Assembly: GCA_947504705.1 (NCBI GenBank)
Contig: CANNIA010000002.1
Location: forward strand, 152,524 to 216,523
DNA from: Paracoccaceae bacterium
Lineage (GTDB): Bacteria > Pseudomonadota > Alphaproteobacteria > Rhodobacterales > Rhodobacteraceae
Length of the DNA stretch: 64,000 nucleotides
Direction: 5' to 3'
The first letter of the stretch is position 1; the number at the start of each line of letters is the position of its first letter. The position numbers and the translations under genes are program-made. Positions 8,962 to 18,216 of the stretch are shown in pieces. Below the pieces are notes generated by a model that was given only the letters and a program-made list of their open reading frames with translations, was not told the DNA's origin and ran no database searches.

Positions 8962-10110
8962 ATGCCCATGCATTTCACCCCGGCTGAATATGCCGCCCGC
9001 CAAGCCAAGGCCCGTGCTGCCGTCCAGGCTGCGGGGCTGGATGCGATCCTGATGTTCGCGCCTGAAAGCCATTTCTGGATTTCCGGCTATGACACCTTCG
9101 GCTTTGCGATGTTTCAGTGCATGTTGCTGACCGCACGGGGGGATATGCATCTTCTGACGCGGATGCCCGACCTGCGGCAGGCGCAGTTGACTTCGACGCT
9201 GAAGGACACGGAAATCCACATCTGGGAAGATGTCGAGGGTGTCAATCCGGCGGAGAACCTTGCCCGGTTGCTGTCGGACCTTGGGGTTCGCGGCCCCATT
9301 GGATACGAATCCGATACCGTCGGGCTGACCGACAAGACCGGGCGCGCGCTGCACCGGGCGATCCCGGGGCTGATCGATACGTCCGACCTGATCCGCGCCT
9401 TGCGGCGGGTGAAGTCGCCGGCTGAAATCGAGATGCACCGCCGCGCCGCCGCCCTGTCGGATGATGCGCTGGATCAGGCGATTGCGCTGGCCCGACCGGG
9501 AGCGTTTGAGGGCGATATCTTGGCCGCGATGCAGGGTGCAGTCTTCAAGGGTGGCGGGGATTATGCGGGGAACGAGTTCATCCTGGGTTCGGGTCCCGGC
9601 GCGCTTTTGTGCCGCTATTACTCGGGTCGCAGGCATCTGGATGCGCATGACCAACTGACGCTGGAATGGTCGGGGGCCTATGCCCGCTATCACGCGGCGA
9701 TGATGCGGACGGTGCTGGTGGGCCGCGCCAGCGACCATCACCGGCGGATGCATGCCGCAGCGGTCGAAGCGCTGGAGGCCTGCGAGGCCGCGATCCGGCC
9801 CGGTTGCCCGATGGGCGATGTCTATGACGCCCATGCACGGGTCTTCGATGCCCATGGGCTTTCACATGCTCGGTTGCGGGCCTGCGGCTATGCGATGGGC
9901 GCGGTCTACAACCCGATCTGGGTCGATTTTCCGATGTTTTATGAGGGGAACCCGCTGATCATGCAGGAGGGGCAGGTGTTCTTCCTCCACATGATCCTGA
10001 TGGACAGCGAAGCGGGCGAGGCGATGACCTTGGGCCATTCGGTGCTTGTCAAGGCAGGTGGGATCGAACGGCTGTCGCGTCACGGGCTAGGGCTCTTGTT
10101 GAACGACTAA
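8962..10110 (+). CDS. Creatinase-like M24 family hydrolase lacking the metal ligands
   Basis: A 382-residue pita-bread-fold protein. The N-terminal creatinase domain (about 1-135) contains [13 protein letters not shown], resembling the GYDGWSF-type motif of creatinase and ectoine hydrolase (DoeA). The C-terminal M24 domain (about 145-375) reads [18 protein letters not shown] where dinuclear metallopeptidases carry metal-binding aspartates, so the metal site is not conserved. This is the pattern of metal-independent creatinase-type enzymes that hydrolyse C-N bonds in small molecules. A simple Xaa-Pro aminopeptidase is therefore unlikely. It is divergent from the oxoprolinase gene (94 bp apart) and may share regulation. 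The start at 8962 is followed by another ATG two codons later. Confidence 0.75.
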   Translation: MPMHFTPAEYAARQAKARAAVQAAGLDAILMFAPESHFWISGYDTFGFAMFQCMLLTARGDMHLLTRMPDLRQAQLTSTLKDTEIHIWEDVEGVNPAENLARLLSDLGVRGPIGYESDTVGLTDKTGRALHRAIPGLIDTSDLIRALRRVKSPAEIEMHRRAAALSDDALDQAIALARPGAFEGDILAAMQGAVFKGGGDYAGNEFILGSGPGALLCRYYSGRRHLDAHDQLTLEWSGAYARYHAAMMRTVLVGRASDHHRRMHAAAVEALEACEAAIRPGCPMGDVYDAHARVFDAHGLSHARLRACGYAMGAVYNPIWVDFPMFYEGNPLIMQEGQVFFLHMILMDSEAGEAMTLGHSVLVKAGGIERLSRHGLGLLLND

Positions 10111-10116
10111 CGGCCA

Positions 10117-10656
10117 TCAGGCCGGGAAGAATCCCTTTGCCTGGGCAAGAGCGTCGGTGTCCTTTTTCCATTCACCGGGCGCGTTGGCATCGACCAGAAG
10201 CGCCCCACCCCAAGCCACGCCCAGATAGGCCGACGCCAGACGCAGTGTCCCAACCGCCGGGGCGATCTCTTCGGGCGTAGAGGAGGCGTGTGCCATGACC
10301 AGCCACATGGTCTTTTGCCGCATAAGCGCCTTGAAGCTCAAATCGGGCAGCCGCATCCAGTGCGACCAGTGGTCAAGGTAAAGCTTGGCGGGTGAGGGCA
10401 GGCCATACCAGTAAAGCGGTGCCACCATGACAAGGTCCGTCGCCGCCAGCGTGGCATTGGCCAGATCGAGTGCCACACCCTCGGGCGGGCCATAGACGGC
10501 CCCGTGTCGCAGGTCCTTGAAGGGCTGTAAGGCAGGAGTGGTCAAGTCGCGCCAGTCCTGCGCCTCGGGTGCCAGATGAGCGGCAGCCAGACGCGCCACG
10601 GCTTCGGTATTGCCAGCCGGACGGGCGCTGGATTGCAGGAAAAGATAACGGCGCAT
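10117..10656 (-). CDS. Flavodoxin-fold NAD(P)H-dependent FMN reductase/quinone reductase
   Basis: The 179-residue protein belongs to the flavodoxin-like NAD(P)H-quinone or FMN reductase group. It opens with a beta-strand and phosphate loop, MRRYLFLQSSARPAGNTEAV, and has the flavin-contacting VMVAPLYWYGLPSPAKLYLD segment around 95-115. It is cytoplasmic. It ends 6 bp from the convergent creatinase-like gene. No neighbour is an obvious partner oxygenase, although reduced flavin supply or quinone detoxification is the usual role. The substrate cannot be read from the sequence. Confidence 0.75.
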   Translation of the reverse strand: MRRYLFLQSSARPAGNTEAVARLAAAHLAPEAQDWRDLTTPALQPFKDLRHGAVYGPPEGVALDLANATLAATDLVMVAPLYWYGLPSPAKLYLDHWSHWMRLPDLSFKALMRQKTMWLVMAHASSTPEEIAPAVGTLRLASAYLGVAWGGALLVDANAPGEWKKDTDALAQAKGFFPA

Positions 10657-10778
10657 GATCCCTCACTTTTGTCGGGCATCCTAGCGCAAAGGCCCCAGAG
10701 CGAAAGGGCCGTTGATTGCCGGTGCGACACGCGATCTTGGCACGGGCTTAGGCGTGGCCTTAGCGACTTTGCGTCCCG

Positions 10779-12290
10779 TCAGTTGGTCGGCGCGCCGCCT
10801 TCGGCCTTGCGTTTGGCGACGTACGCGTCCAGCTCTTCAAGAATTCCGGGGTCCAGCGGGGGTTGTTCGTAGTTCGCGAGCAGATCCTTCCAGATCCGGT
10901 TGGCACGCTGCGGGGCCTCTTCCGAGCCCTTTGCCAGCCAGGTCGGGTAATTGTCCCAGTTTGACAGCATCGGCGGGTGGAAGGCGGTTTCATACTGCGC
11001 CATGGTCTGGGCGGTGCCGAAGAAATGGCCACCCACTCCGGCCTCGGCAATCGCCTCTAGCGACAGCGATTCCTCGTTTACAGCGATGGGTTTGAAGTAG
11101 GATTGCATCATGCCCAGAAGCTCGGCATCCAGGATCAGCTTTTCGAAGCTGGCGGTCAGCCCGCCATGCATCCAGCCCGCACCGTGGATCACCAGATGCG
11201 CGCCGCCCATCAGGCAACCCCAAAGCGACATCATGGATTCGTAAGCCGCCTGCGCGTCCACCGCATTGGCCGCCGTGGTGTTCGAGGACCGGAACGGCAC
11301 CCCGATCCTGCGCGCCAACTGGCCCGAGGCCTGCGCCGCTTTGGCATATTCCGGCGTCCCAAAAGCGGGCGCGCCGGTTTTCATGTCGACGTTCGAGGTA
11401 AAGCCGCCATACATCACCGGCACTCCCGGTCGGACGATCTGAGTCAGGCAGACACCGAACATCGCCTCGGCATGTTGCAGAACTAGCGCCCCGGCAAGGC
11501 TGACAGGGGCCATCGCGCCCGCAAGGGTGAAGGGCGTAACAATGGCCACCTGCCCATGCTCGGCCAAGGCCATCAGGCCCTGGCTCATCGGGTCGTCCAG
11601 TTGCCGGGGTGAGTTGGTGTTGATCACCCCCATCATCATTGGCTGACGGGCCAGATCGTCCAGCGACCAGCCCATGGTGATCGCGGCCATGGTCAGGCCG
11701 TCCATCGTGCGTTCGGTGCCCAATGCGTTCAGGTTCCAGCTTTTGTCCAGCAGCGTGATTTGCGCGAGGTATAGGTCCAGATGCCTTGTGCTGGCGGGCA
11801 GGTCCATCGGTTCCAACGGGCCACCGGATTCCTGCTGGATCACGTTCAGGCTTTGGCACAGGCGCAGAAAATCCTGCATGTCCTGCAGAGTGCCGTCGCG
11901 ACGACCCCGGTCGATGTCCATCACATACGCCGGGCCGCCGACGGTGGAAAACACCACATCATTGCCGCCAAAGCGCAGGTCCTTTGCGCGGTTCCTGGCG
12001 GCGATAGAGAAGGTGCGGGGGACGGTGGCAAGGCGTTCTTCAACCAGACCGGGGTCGAGGTAGACCATCTGACCGTCAACCCGTGCGCCAGCCCTTCGGT
12101 AATACTCGATCGCACGGGCGTTCAGGACCCGCATTCCCTGTACTGACAGAAGCTTCAGCGCTGCCTGATGAATCGCTTCGACCTGATCCTCCGAGATAGC
12201 ACGGATCGGATCATAGGGTCGCGGGTGTTGCCCAAAAGCGGGCTGGGGAATTGCATTCACGGTCCGGGCGGGACGGCGCTGGCGCATCAA
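10779..12290 (-). CDS. MttB-superfamily methyltransferase without pyrrolysine
   Basis: A 503-residue trimethylamine methyltransferase-family protein. Archaeal MttB uses an in-frame amber codon for pyrrolysine; here the frame is uninterrupted (through VMYGGFTSNVDMKTGAPAFG), so it belongs to the non-Pyl MttB group. Characterised members demethylate quaternary amines such as glycine betaine, proline betaine or carnitine and pass the methyl group to a corrinoid protein. No corrinoid-binding protein or its reductive activase is seen in the window. It is divergently arranged with a hydrolase/ABC-transporter operon, with a shared inverted repeat between them. Assignment to the superfamily is firm; the substrate is unknown. 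Confidence 0.8.
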   Translation of the reverse strand: MMRQRRPARTVNAIPQPAFGQHPRPYDPIRAISEDQVEAIHQAALKLLSVQGMRVLNARAIEYYRRAGARVDGQMVYLDPGLVEERLATVPRTFSIAARNRAKDLRFGGNDVVFSTVGGPAYVMDIDRGRRDGTLQDMQDFLRLCQSLNVIQQESGGPLEPMDLPASTRHLDLYLAQITLLDKSWNLNALGTERTMDGLTMAAITMGWSLDDLARQPMMMGVINTNSPRQLDDPMSQGLMALAEHGQVAIVTPFTLAGAMAPVSLAGALVLQHAEAMFGVCLTQIVRPGVPVMYGGFTSNVDMKTGAPAFGTPEYAKAAQASGQLARRIGVPFRSSNTTAANAVDAQAAYESMMSLWGCLMGGAHLVIHGAGWMHGGLTASFEKLILDAELLGMMQSYFKPIAVNEESLSLEAIAEAGVGGHFFGTAQTMAQYETAFHPPMLSNWDNYPTWLAKGSEEAPQRANRIWKDLLANYEQPPLDPGILEELDAYVAKRKAEGGAPTN

Positions 12291-12324
12291 CTCCTCCTTT
12301 GGCCGCAGGCGGTGCCCATGCGGT

Positions 12325-12418
12325 CTTGTTGAACAACTGTACAGTAGTGGCCGGGAGCGGGGCCGGTCAAGTAGCGTTTGACAGGTCGCGATTCCTTATT
12401 GCATGATCGTTCAACAAG
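12325..12418. promoter_or_regulatory. Divergent control region with a pair of inverted GTTCAACAAG sites
   Basis: CTTGTTGAAC (12325-12334) and its exact reverse complement GTTCAACAAG (12409-12418) lie 74 bp apart between the MttB gene and the hydrolase/ABC operon. A CTGTACAG palindrome follows the left copy (12337-12344). TTGACA at 12378-12383 is a possible -35 for the plus strand, with a weak -10 near 12401. The right site overlaps the AAGGAG ribosome site of the next gene. The half-site style resembles GntR or similar dimeric regulators, but no regulator gene is in the locus. Confidence 0.5.
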
Positions 12419-12428
12419 GAGAACCCGC

Positions 12429-14441
12429 TTGCCCGCCATTCGAACTGACTTTCCGTATCAAGTCGAGGTGACCGAAAACCTCTTCATCCCGCTGCCTGAT
12501 GGCACGCGGCTGACGGCAAAGCTGTGGAAACCGAAGGCGGCTGGCAAGGTTCCGGCGATCCTGGAATACCTGCCCTATCGCAAGCATGACGGGACGCGAG
12601 GCCGCGATCAGGGCTTGCACATGTATCTGGCGGGGCACGGCTATGCCTGCCTCAGGGTCGACATCCGGGGTTGCGGCGAAAGCGAAGGCGTCATCGACGA
12701 CGAATACTCGGCGGTTGAATTGGCCGATGGCTGCGACCTGATCGGCTGGATTGCGGCGCAGGATTGGTGCGACGGGCAAGTCGCGATGATCGGCATCAGT
12801 TGGGGCGGGTTCAACGGGCTGCAGATCGCCGCACTGCAGCCGCCCGCGCTGAAGACCGTGATCGCCGTTGGCTTCACCGATGACCGCTATGCGACGGATG
12901 TCCACTATATTGGCGGGTGCCTGTCCAAGGACAACATCGACTGGTCGGGAACCATGGTTGCGGGCATGGACTTGCCACCTGACCCGGCACTGCACGGCCC
13001 CCGCTGGCGCGACATCTGGCTGGAGCGAATAACAGCGAACACGCCTTGGGGTCTGATATGGATGCGCCATCAGCGCCGGGATGAGTATTGGCGGCATGGC
13101 TCGGTCTGCGAGGATTTCTCGCGCATCCGCATCCCGGTCTATGCCGTGTCGGGCTGGGCCGACAATTATTCCGAAGCCGTGCCGCGCTTGCTGGCCGGAA
13201 TGACCGCGCCCTGCCGGGGGCTGATCGGCCCTTGGGCGCATTCTTTCCCGCAAGATGTGACCGTCGAACCCGCCATCGGCTGGCTGCAAGAGGTGATCCG
13301 CTGGTGCGATCACTGGATGAAGCACCGCGATACCGGGATCATGCAGGAACCCGCGCTGCGGGCCTGGATGCAGGAAAGCGTGCCGCCAAAGACTTGCTAC
13401 GCCGAACGTCCAGGCCGGTGGGTGGGTGAGGTGGAATGGCCCGCACCGCGCATCAAAGACTGGCAGTTGCATCCTGCTGCGGGGGCCCTGCGGGACAAGC
13501 CGCAGGCAGGCACCGCCCGGATATGCTCTCCGCTCTGGGTGGGCATGGCTGCCGGGGAAGTCGGACGCTACGGCGCGGATGCCGATTGGCCGACCGACCA
13601 GCGTGAGGATGATGCGGGGTCCTTGGTCTGGGTCACTGATCCGTTGCCCGAACGGTTGGAAATCCTTGGCGCGCCGAAGCTGCGGCTGCAGGTCGCGTCC
13701 GACAAGCCCCTCGCGCTCGTCGCGGCACGGCTGAACGATGTATCGCCGGATGGAGCGTCAACGCGAGTGACGGTCGGGCTGATGAACCTGACGCATTGGC
13801 AGGGGCATGACCGGCCGCAAGCTTTGACCCCCGGTCAGCTGGTCGATGTCGTGGTCGAGCTTGACGACATCGCCCATGCCTTCCCCGCCGGTCACCGGAT
13901 CGCGCTTTCACTGTCGTCCAGCTACTGGCCCATCGCCTGGCCCTCGCCCGAAACCGCCACGCTGACCTTGGACCTTGGCGCGACCACGCTGACCCTGCCC
14001 GTCCGCCCGCCCCGGCCCGAAGACGCAACCTTGCGTCCCTTTGACCCGCCCGAGGCCGCACCGAATACGCCCGTCATCCACCATCCGGCAGAACCGGGCC
14101 ACCCCCGCCGGGTGATCCGTGACCTGCTGTCGGGCCAGATCACCGTCGATTTCCCGCGCTGGACCTATGACCACGAGATGCCCGACATCGGCATCCGCCA
14201 ACGCTCGACCGGCCATGCGCGGTATATCATCACCGAGGGCGATCCCCTGAGTGCCGTTACCGAAACCGCTTATCGCGTCGAACAAATCCGCGCGGATGGG
14301 GTCTTTGTCCATGAAAGCACGGGTCGGATGTCCTGTGACCTGACGCATTTCCACTTTGCCGCCGAAATCGTGATCCTTGAGAATGGCACCGAAATTCATC
14401 GCCGCCACTGGCAGGAGGCGATCCCGCGCGACCATATCTAG
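12429..14441 (+). CDS. CocE/NonD-family alpha/beta hydrolase (X-Pro dipeptidyl-peptidase S15 type)
   Basis: A 670-residue serine hydrolase acting on an amide or ester. The S15 domain carries the nucleophile S124 in GISWGGFNG, an acid/lid segment AVSGWADNYSEAV near 240 and a histidine in LIGPWAHSF near 275. A C-terminal jelly-roll domain (PepX_C, about 385-600) follows. The family includes cocaine esterase, glutaryl-7-ACA acylase and X-Pro peptidases. The TTG at 12429 is preferred because AAGGAG lies 7 bp upstream; an ATG at 12378 falls in the promoter. It is the first gene of an apparent operon extending to 22854. Confidence 0.8.
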   Translation: MPAIRTDFPYQVEVTENLFIPLPDGTRLTAKLWKPKAAGKVPAILEYLPYRKHDGTRGRDQGLHMYLAGHGYACLRVDIRGCGESEGVIDDEYSAVELADGCDLIGWIAAQDWCDGQVAMIGISWGGFNGLQIAALQPPALKTVIAVGFTDDRYATDVHYIGGCLSKDNIDWSGTMVAGMDLPPDPALHGPRWRDIWLERITANTPWGLIWMRHQRRDEYWRHGSVCEDFSRIRIPVYAVSGWADNYSEAVPRLLAGMTAPCRGLIGPWAHSFPQDVTVEPAIGWLQEVIRWCDHWMKHRDTGIMQEPALRAWMQESVPPKTCYAERPGRWVGEVEWPAPRIKDWQLHPAAGALRDKPQAGTARICSPLWVGMAAGEVGRYGADADWPTDQREDDAGSLVWVTDPLPERLEILGAPKLRLQVASDKPLALVAARLNDVSPDGASTRVTVGLMNLTHWQGHDRPQALTPGQLVDVVVELDDIAHAFPAGHRIALSLSSSYWPIAWPSPETATLTLDLGATTLTLPVRPPRPEDATLRPFDPPEAAPNTPVIHHPAEPGHPRRVIRDLLSGQITVDFPRWTYDHEMPDIGIRQRSTGHARYIITEGDPLSAVTETAYRVEQIRADGVFVHESTGRMSCDLTHFHFAAEIVILENGTEIHRRHWQEAIPRDHI

Positions 14442-14516
14442 ACCAGCCGAAGCTTGACTTGCCCGAAGGCACGGGCGCAGTGTTTTGATCATATGGCCGA
14501 GTGGCCAGAGGTGCGG

Positions 14517-15629
14517 ATGCAGACCGAGACGGTGCCCCTGTCAGGGCCAAGTCCAGGAACGACGCGAACACTGACCCGGCACCACTGGGGAACCCCTGGT
14601 GCAAGGCCGAAGGTCTATCTTCAAGGCGGCCTGCATGCCGATGAAATGCCGGGGCCCCTGGCGCTTTACCACCTGATGCAGCTTCTGGATCAGGCCGAGG
14701 CCGACGGGCGCATTTCGAGCCATGTCGTGGTGGTCCCACTGGCCAATCCCATCGGCCTCTCGGAGTGGCTTTTGCACAAGCCGCTTGGTCGGCGCGATCT
14801 GGAAGGGGCGCAGAACTTCAACCGGGGCTACCCCGACCTTGCCGCGCTGGCAGGTGATGCGCTGGAGGGCAAGCTTGGGGCCGATGCGGCCGCCAATGCT
14901 GTGATCATCCGCGCGGCATTTGCTGCGGCCCTTACTGCGCAGCATCCGCAAACCGAAGTCGACGAACTGCGCTTGCGGCTGATCGAGGGATCCTTCGACG
15001 CCGACCTTGTGCTTGACCTGCACTGCGACCACCATGCGGTGATGCATCACTACACCTCATCCGCCAAGGCCGAGATTGGCGAGCTTTTGGGCCGCGCCGT
15101 CGGCTCGAAGCTGGCGCTGATCGAGGACCTGTCGGGCGGCAATGCCTTTGACGAGGCGCATACCGCCCCTTGGCGCACCTTGCGCGAGAAGTTCCCGGAT
15201 CACCCGATCCCCGATCCATGCTTTGCGACTACGCTGGAATATCGCGGCCAGAATGATGTGTCGGACCCGATGGCCATGGCAGATGCCGAGGGGCTGATGG
15301 CCTTTCTGTCAGGGGTCGGTGCTGTGGCGGGCGGGCCGGGCCCCATGCATCCCGCAGCTGAGACTGCCCCTTTGGCCGGAGCGTTGGAATTCGTGGCGCC
15401 AATGGGCGGGATCGTCAGCTGGATAACCGTGCCCGGCGATCAGGTGACCGAAGGCCAGGTCCTTGGCCACGTCACCGATCCCACCGCGCGCCGCCGGGTC
15501 GAGATCACCGCCCCCACGACCGGAATGCTTTTCCGGCAGGAGCTGTGGACCTCATGCCTCAAAGGGCAGGGTCTGTGCCACGTTGCCGGACAGGACCCGC
15601 GCCGCGCGGGCGAACTTTTGTCGAATTGA
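14517..15629 (+). CDS. AstE/AspA-family zinc amidohydrolase with C-terminal lipoyl-like domain
   Basis: A 370-residue M14-type deacylase (succinylglutamate desuccinylase/aspartoacylase family). The zinc-site motif GGLHADEMPGP gives H40 and E43, a third ligand lies in LDLHCDHHAV (about 170), and the catalytic glutamate is probably in TTLEYRGQND (about 240). A C-terminal beta-rich segment (about 290-365) resembles a biotinyl/lipoyl domain, as in the ectoine-catabolic deacetylase DoeB, but DoeB neighbours are absent. It removes an acyl or similar group from an amino acid; which one is unknown. The start is uncertain: in-frame ATGs at 14454 and 14493 are alternatives to 14517. Confidence 0.78.
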   Translation: MQTETVPLSGPSPGTTRTLTRHHWGTPGARPKVYLQGGLHADEMPGPLALYHLMQLLDQAEADGRISSHVVVVPLANPIGLSEWLLHKPLGRRDLEGAQNFNRGYPDLAALAGDALEGKLGADAAANAVIIRAAFAAALTAQHPQTEVDELRLRLIEGSFDADLVLDLHCDHHAVMHHYTSSAKAEIGELLGRAVGSKLALIEDLSGGNAFDEAHTAPWRTLREKFPDHPIPDPCFATTLEYRGQNDVSDPMAMADAEGLMAFLSGVGAVAGGPGPMHPAAETAPLAGALEFVAPMGGIVSWITVPGDQVTEGQVLGHVTDPTARRRVEITAPTTGMLFRQELWTSCLKGQGLCHVAGQDPRRAGELLSN

Positions 15630-15657
15630 ACGAAAAAGACCAACAGGGAGAACGCAA

Positions 15658-17259
15658 ATGATCGGACAAGGAAAGGCTGTAAGGCACTGGCTGGCCGGGG
15701 CCGCCATGGTGCTGGCACTGGCAACGACCCCGGCGCTTGCCGACGACACGCTGGATCGCGGCGTCGGCTCGGAATGGTCGTCGCTGGACCCGCAAGTGAA
15801 CTTTGACGGCTCGGCTGGGTTCATTCTGGCCGATGCCTATGAGGGGCTGGTGACCTTTGACCCGGCGGGCAACATCGTCCCGGGGCAGGCAGAAAGCTGG
15901 GAGGCAAGCGCGGATGGCAAGACCTATACCTTCCATCTGCGTGAAGGGCTGAAATGGTCGAACGGCGACCCATTGGTGGCGCAGGATTTCGTCAATGGCG
16001 TGCTGCGGACCCTGAACCCCGACACGATCTCGGAAAAAGGCTATTACTTCTACTCGACGATCAAGATCAAAGGCGCCGAAGCGCTGGCCAACGGTGAAAC
16101 CAAGGACCCGTCGGTGTTGGGCGTGACCGCGCCCGACGACCGGACCGTGGTGATCGAGATGGAAACCCCTGCCCCGCATATCCTTGATCTGATGGGCTAT
16201 TTCCAGATGGCCCCACTGCATTCGCCCAGCTTCAACGAAGGTGGTGCCGCTGTGTTCATCGACCCTGCCAAGGTTGTTTCGAACGGAGCCTACATCATCA
16301 AGGAAGTCGTGCCGCAAAGCCATGTGCTGCTTGAACGCAACCCGAACTACTGGGACGCGGCGAACGTGAAGATACCCTTCGTCAAGCATCACGTCACCGA
16401 AGATGTCGGCACCGAGCTCAAGCGCTATCAGGCCGGCGAAATTGACATCACCTATGACATCCCGCTGGCCGAACTGGAGCGGCTGACCGCAGAAACGCCG
16501 GATGAGGTCTGGGTCTTCCCCTCGACCTATCTGATCTATTACAGCTTCAACCTTTCGAACCCCGATCTGCAGAACATCGACCTGCGCCGCGCCCTGTCCT
16601 TGGCGCTGGACCGCGACGTTTTGGAAAACAAGATCGTCAAGGGCGGCGCGATCCCGAAACTGAACTATGCGGGCGGCTTTGACCCGAACTACAAGGGCCC
16701 CGACATCGCCGAAGCCAGCATGAGCCAGGCCGAACGCGAAGCCCTGGCGCAAGAGCTTTACGCCAAGGCGGGTTACGGCCCGGACAACCCCCTGAAGCTG
16801 ACGATTTCGACCACGGTGGCCGAAATCAACATCCGTCGGGCGCAGGGTGCGGCGCTGATGTGGAAAAAGGTGCTGGGGGCCGAGGTCGAGGTGAACTCGA
16901 TGGAACGCAAGGCCTGGCTTGACCTGTTCTACACCGACGACTGGACGATCTTTGCCGACAACCTGATCGGCGATTTTGCCGGACCGGAGACCTTTCTTGC
17001 CTACATGCGCCCCTCGGCTGATGCCGGCTATGGCTGGGAAAGCCCGGCCTATGAGGCCGCGATGGACGAGGCATCGACGTTCCCCGACAAGGAAGGGCGC
17101 TATGCCGGTCTTGCCAAGGCCGAGAAGATCCTGCTGGACGACTACATCTTCGCACCGATGTCGATCGAGCCTAATCGGCATCTGGTGAAGCCGAACGTCA
17201 AGGGCTTTGGCCCTTCAGCGGCGGGCTATCACAACAGCCAGTGGATGACTTTGGAATAG
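15658..17259 (+). CDS. ABC transporter substrate-binding protein, family 5 (peptide/opine/nickel type)
   Basis: A 533-residue periplasmic solute-binding protein. The signal peptide covers about residues 1-28 (hydrophobic WLAGAAMVLALATTPALA, cleavage before DD). SBP_bac_5 features include SSLDPQVNFDGSAG near the N-terminus, YTFHLREGLKWSNGDPL (about 90-106) and LRRALSLALDRD (about 318). It captures an oligopeptide-like or amide ligand and delivers it to the permeases encoded immediately downstream (33 bp). The ATG at 15658 follows AGGGAG. Being in one operon with amidohydrolases and a peptidase suggests the ligand is a substrate of those enzymes. Confidence 0.9.
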   Translation: MIGQGKAVRHWLAGAAMVLALATTPALADDTLDRGVGSEWSSLDPQVNFDGSAGFILADAYEGLVTFDPAGNIVPGQAESWEASADGKTYTFHLREGLKWSNGDPLVAQDFVNGVLRTLNPDTISEKGYYFYSTIKIKGAEALANGETKDPSVLGVTAPDDRTVVIEMETPAPHILDLMGYFQMAPLHSPSFNEGGAAVFIDPAKVVSNGAYIIKEVVPQSHVLLERNPNYWDAANVKIPFVKHHVTEDVGTELKRYQAGEIDITYDIPLAELERLTAETPDEVWVFPSTYLIYYSFNLSNPDLQNIDLRRALSLALDRDVLENKIVKGGAIPKLNYAGGFDPNYKGPDIAEASMSQAEREALAQELYAKAGYGPDNPLKLTISTTVAEINIRRAQGAALMWKKVLGAEVEVNSMERKAWLDLFYTDDWTIFADNLIGDFAGPETFLAYMRPSADAGYGWESPAYEAAMDEASTFPDKEGRYAGLAKAEKILLDDYIFAPMSIEPNRHLVKPNVKGFGPSAAGYHNSQWMTLE

Positions 17260-17292
17260 GAGGCTAGGGCCGGGGCAACCCGGCCCGCCATC

Positions 17293-18216
17293 ATGCTGCG
17301 CTTCATTGGAAAACGTCTATGGCACGGGGGGCTGACGCTGGCGGCGTTGGTGACGCTGACCTTTTTCGTCATGCGTCTGGCCCCCGGCGGGCCGTTTTCG
17401 CGCAACCGCAAGATCAGCCCGGAAGTGCAGGCCAATATCGAGGCGGCCTTCCATCTGGATGAACCGGTCTGGCAGCAGTTCGGCCGCTTCGTCTGGGGGG
17501 TGCTGCGCTGGGACCTTGGACCCTCGACCAAGCACCGGGACTATTCGGTCAATGACCTCATCGCGAGCGGTCTGCCCTATTCGCTGACCATCGGCTTCTG
17601 GGCCATCGTCATCGCGGCACTGGTAGGTGTGGCACTGGGCCTAGCCGGGGCGCTCAAACGTAACTCGGCGACTGACTACCTGGCCGGGACCGTGGGTGTC
17701 GTCGGCATTGCCATCCCGATCTTTGTCATCGGCCCCCTGTTCCAGGCCTATTTCTCGTTGCGGCTGGGCTGGCTGCCCGTTGGTGGCATCACCGAAGGCT
17801 GGCGCTCCTTGATCCTGCCGGTCATCGTGCTGGCCCTGCCGAACATCGCCTATATCAGCCGGATCACCCGCACCTCGATGATCGAGACTTTGCGCGAAAA
17901 CCATGTCCGCACTGCCCGCGCCAAAGGCGTTGGCTGGCGCCGGGTCCTGACCTCCCACGTCCTGAAGGGCGCGCTATTGCCGGTCATCGCCTACCTTGGC
18001 CCGGCGACGGCGGCGATCATCACCGGATCAATCCTGATCGAGACGATCTTTGCCGTTCCCGGCATCGGTCGCCATTTCGTCGATGCGGCGCTGAACCGGG
18101 ATTACCCCTTGGTCATGGGGATTACCCTTCTTTACGGGGGGATCCTGATCTTGTTCAACATCGGCACTGACGTCGTCCGCGCCGTGCTTGACCCGAGAAT
18201 CCGCAATGAGCGTTGA
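17293..18216 (+). CDS. ABC transporter permease, OppB/DppB type
   Basis: A 307-residue inner-membrane permease with about six transmembrane helices, starting MLRFIGKRLWHGGLTLAAL. The first periplasmic loop carries LAPGGPFSRNRKISPE, typical of OppB proteins. The coupling (EAA) loop is near residues 198-218 (IETLRENHVRTARAKG). It pairs with the OppC-type protein encoded next, whose start codon overlaps this stop region. Together they form the channel of the Opp-like importer. Confidence 0.92.
   Translation: MLRFIGKRLWHGGLTLAALVTLTFFVMRLAPGGPFSRNRKISPEVQANIEAAFHLDEPVWQQFGRFVWGVLRWDLGPSTKHRDYSVNDLIASGLPYSLTIGFWAIVIAALVGVALGLAGALKRNSATDYLAGTVGVVGIAIPIFVIGPLFQAYFSLRLGWLPVGGITEGWRSLILPVIVLALPNIAYISRITRTSMIETLRENHVRTARAKGVGWRRVLTSHVLKGALLPVIAYLGPATAAIITGSILIETIFAVPGIGRHFVDAALNRDYPLVMGITLLYGGILILFNIGTDVVRAVLDPRIRNER

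Noticed and set aside
10779..12290. Pyrrolysine-containing MttB
   Set aside because: The frame contains no internal TAG; it reads through as sense codons.
8962..15629. Ectoine-degradation cluster (doeA plus doeB)
   Set aside because: Both an M24 creatinase-like and an AstE/AspA-type protein are present, but they are in separate transcription units with other genes between them, and eutBC, ssd, the aminotransferase, enuR and uehABC are absent.
15559..17181. 540-codon minus-strand open frame opposite the solute-binding protein
   Set aside because: Antisense shadow; the plus frame has a signal peptide and family motifs.
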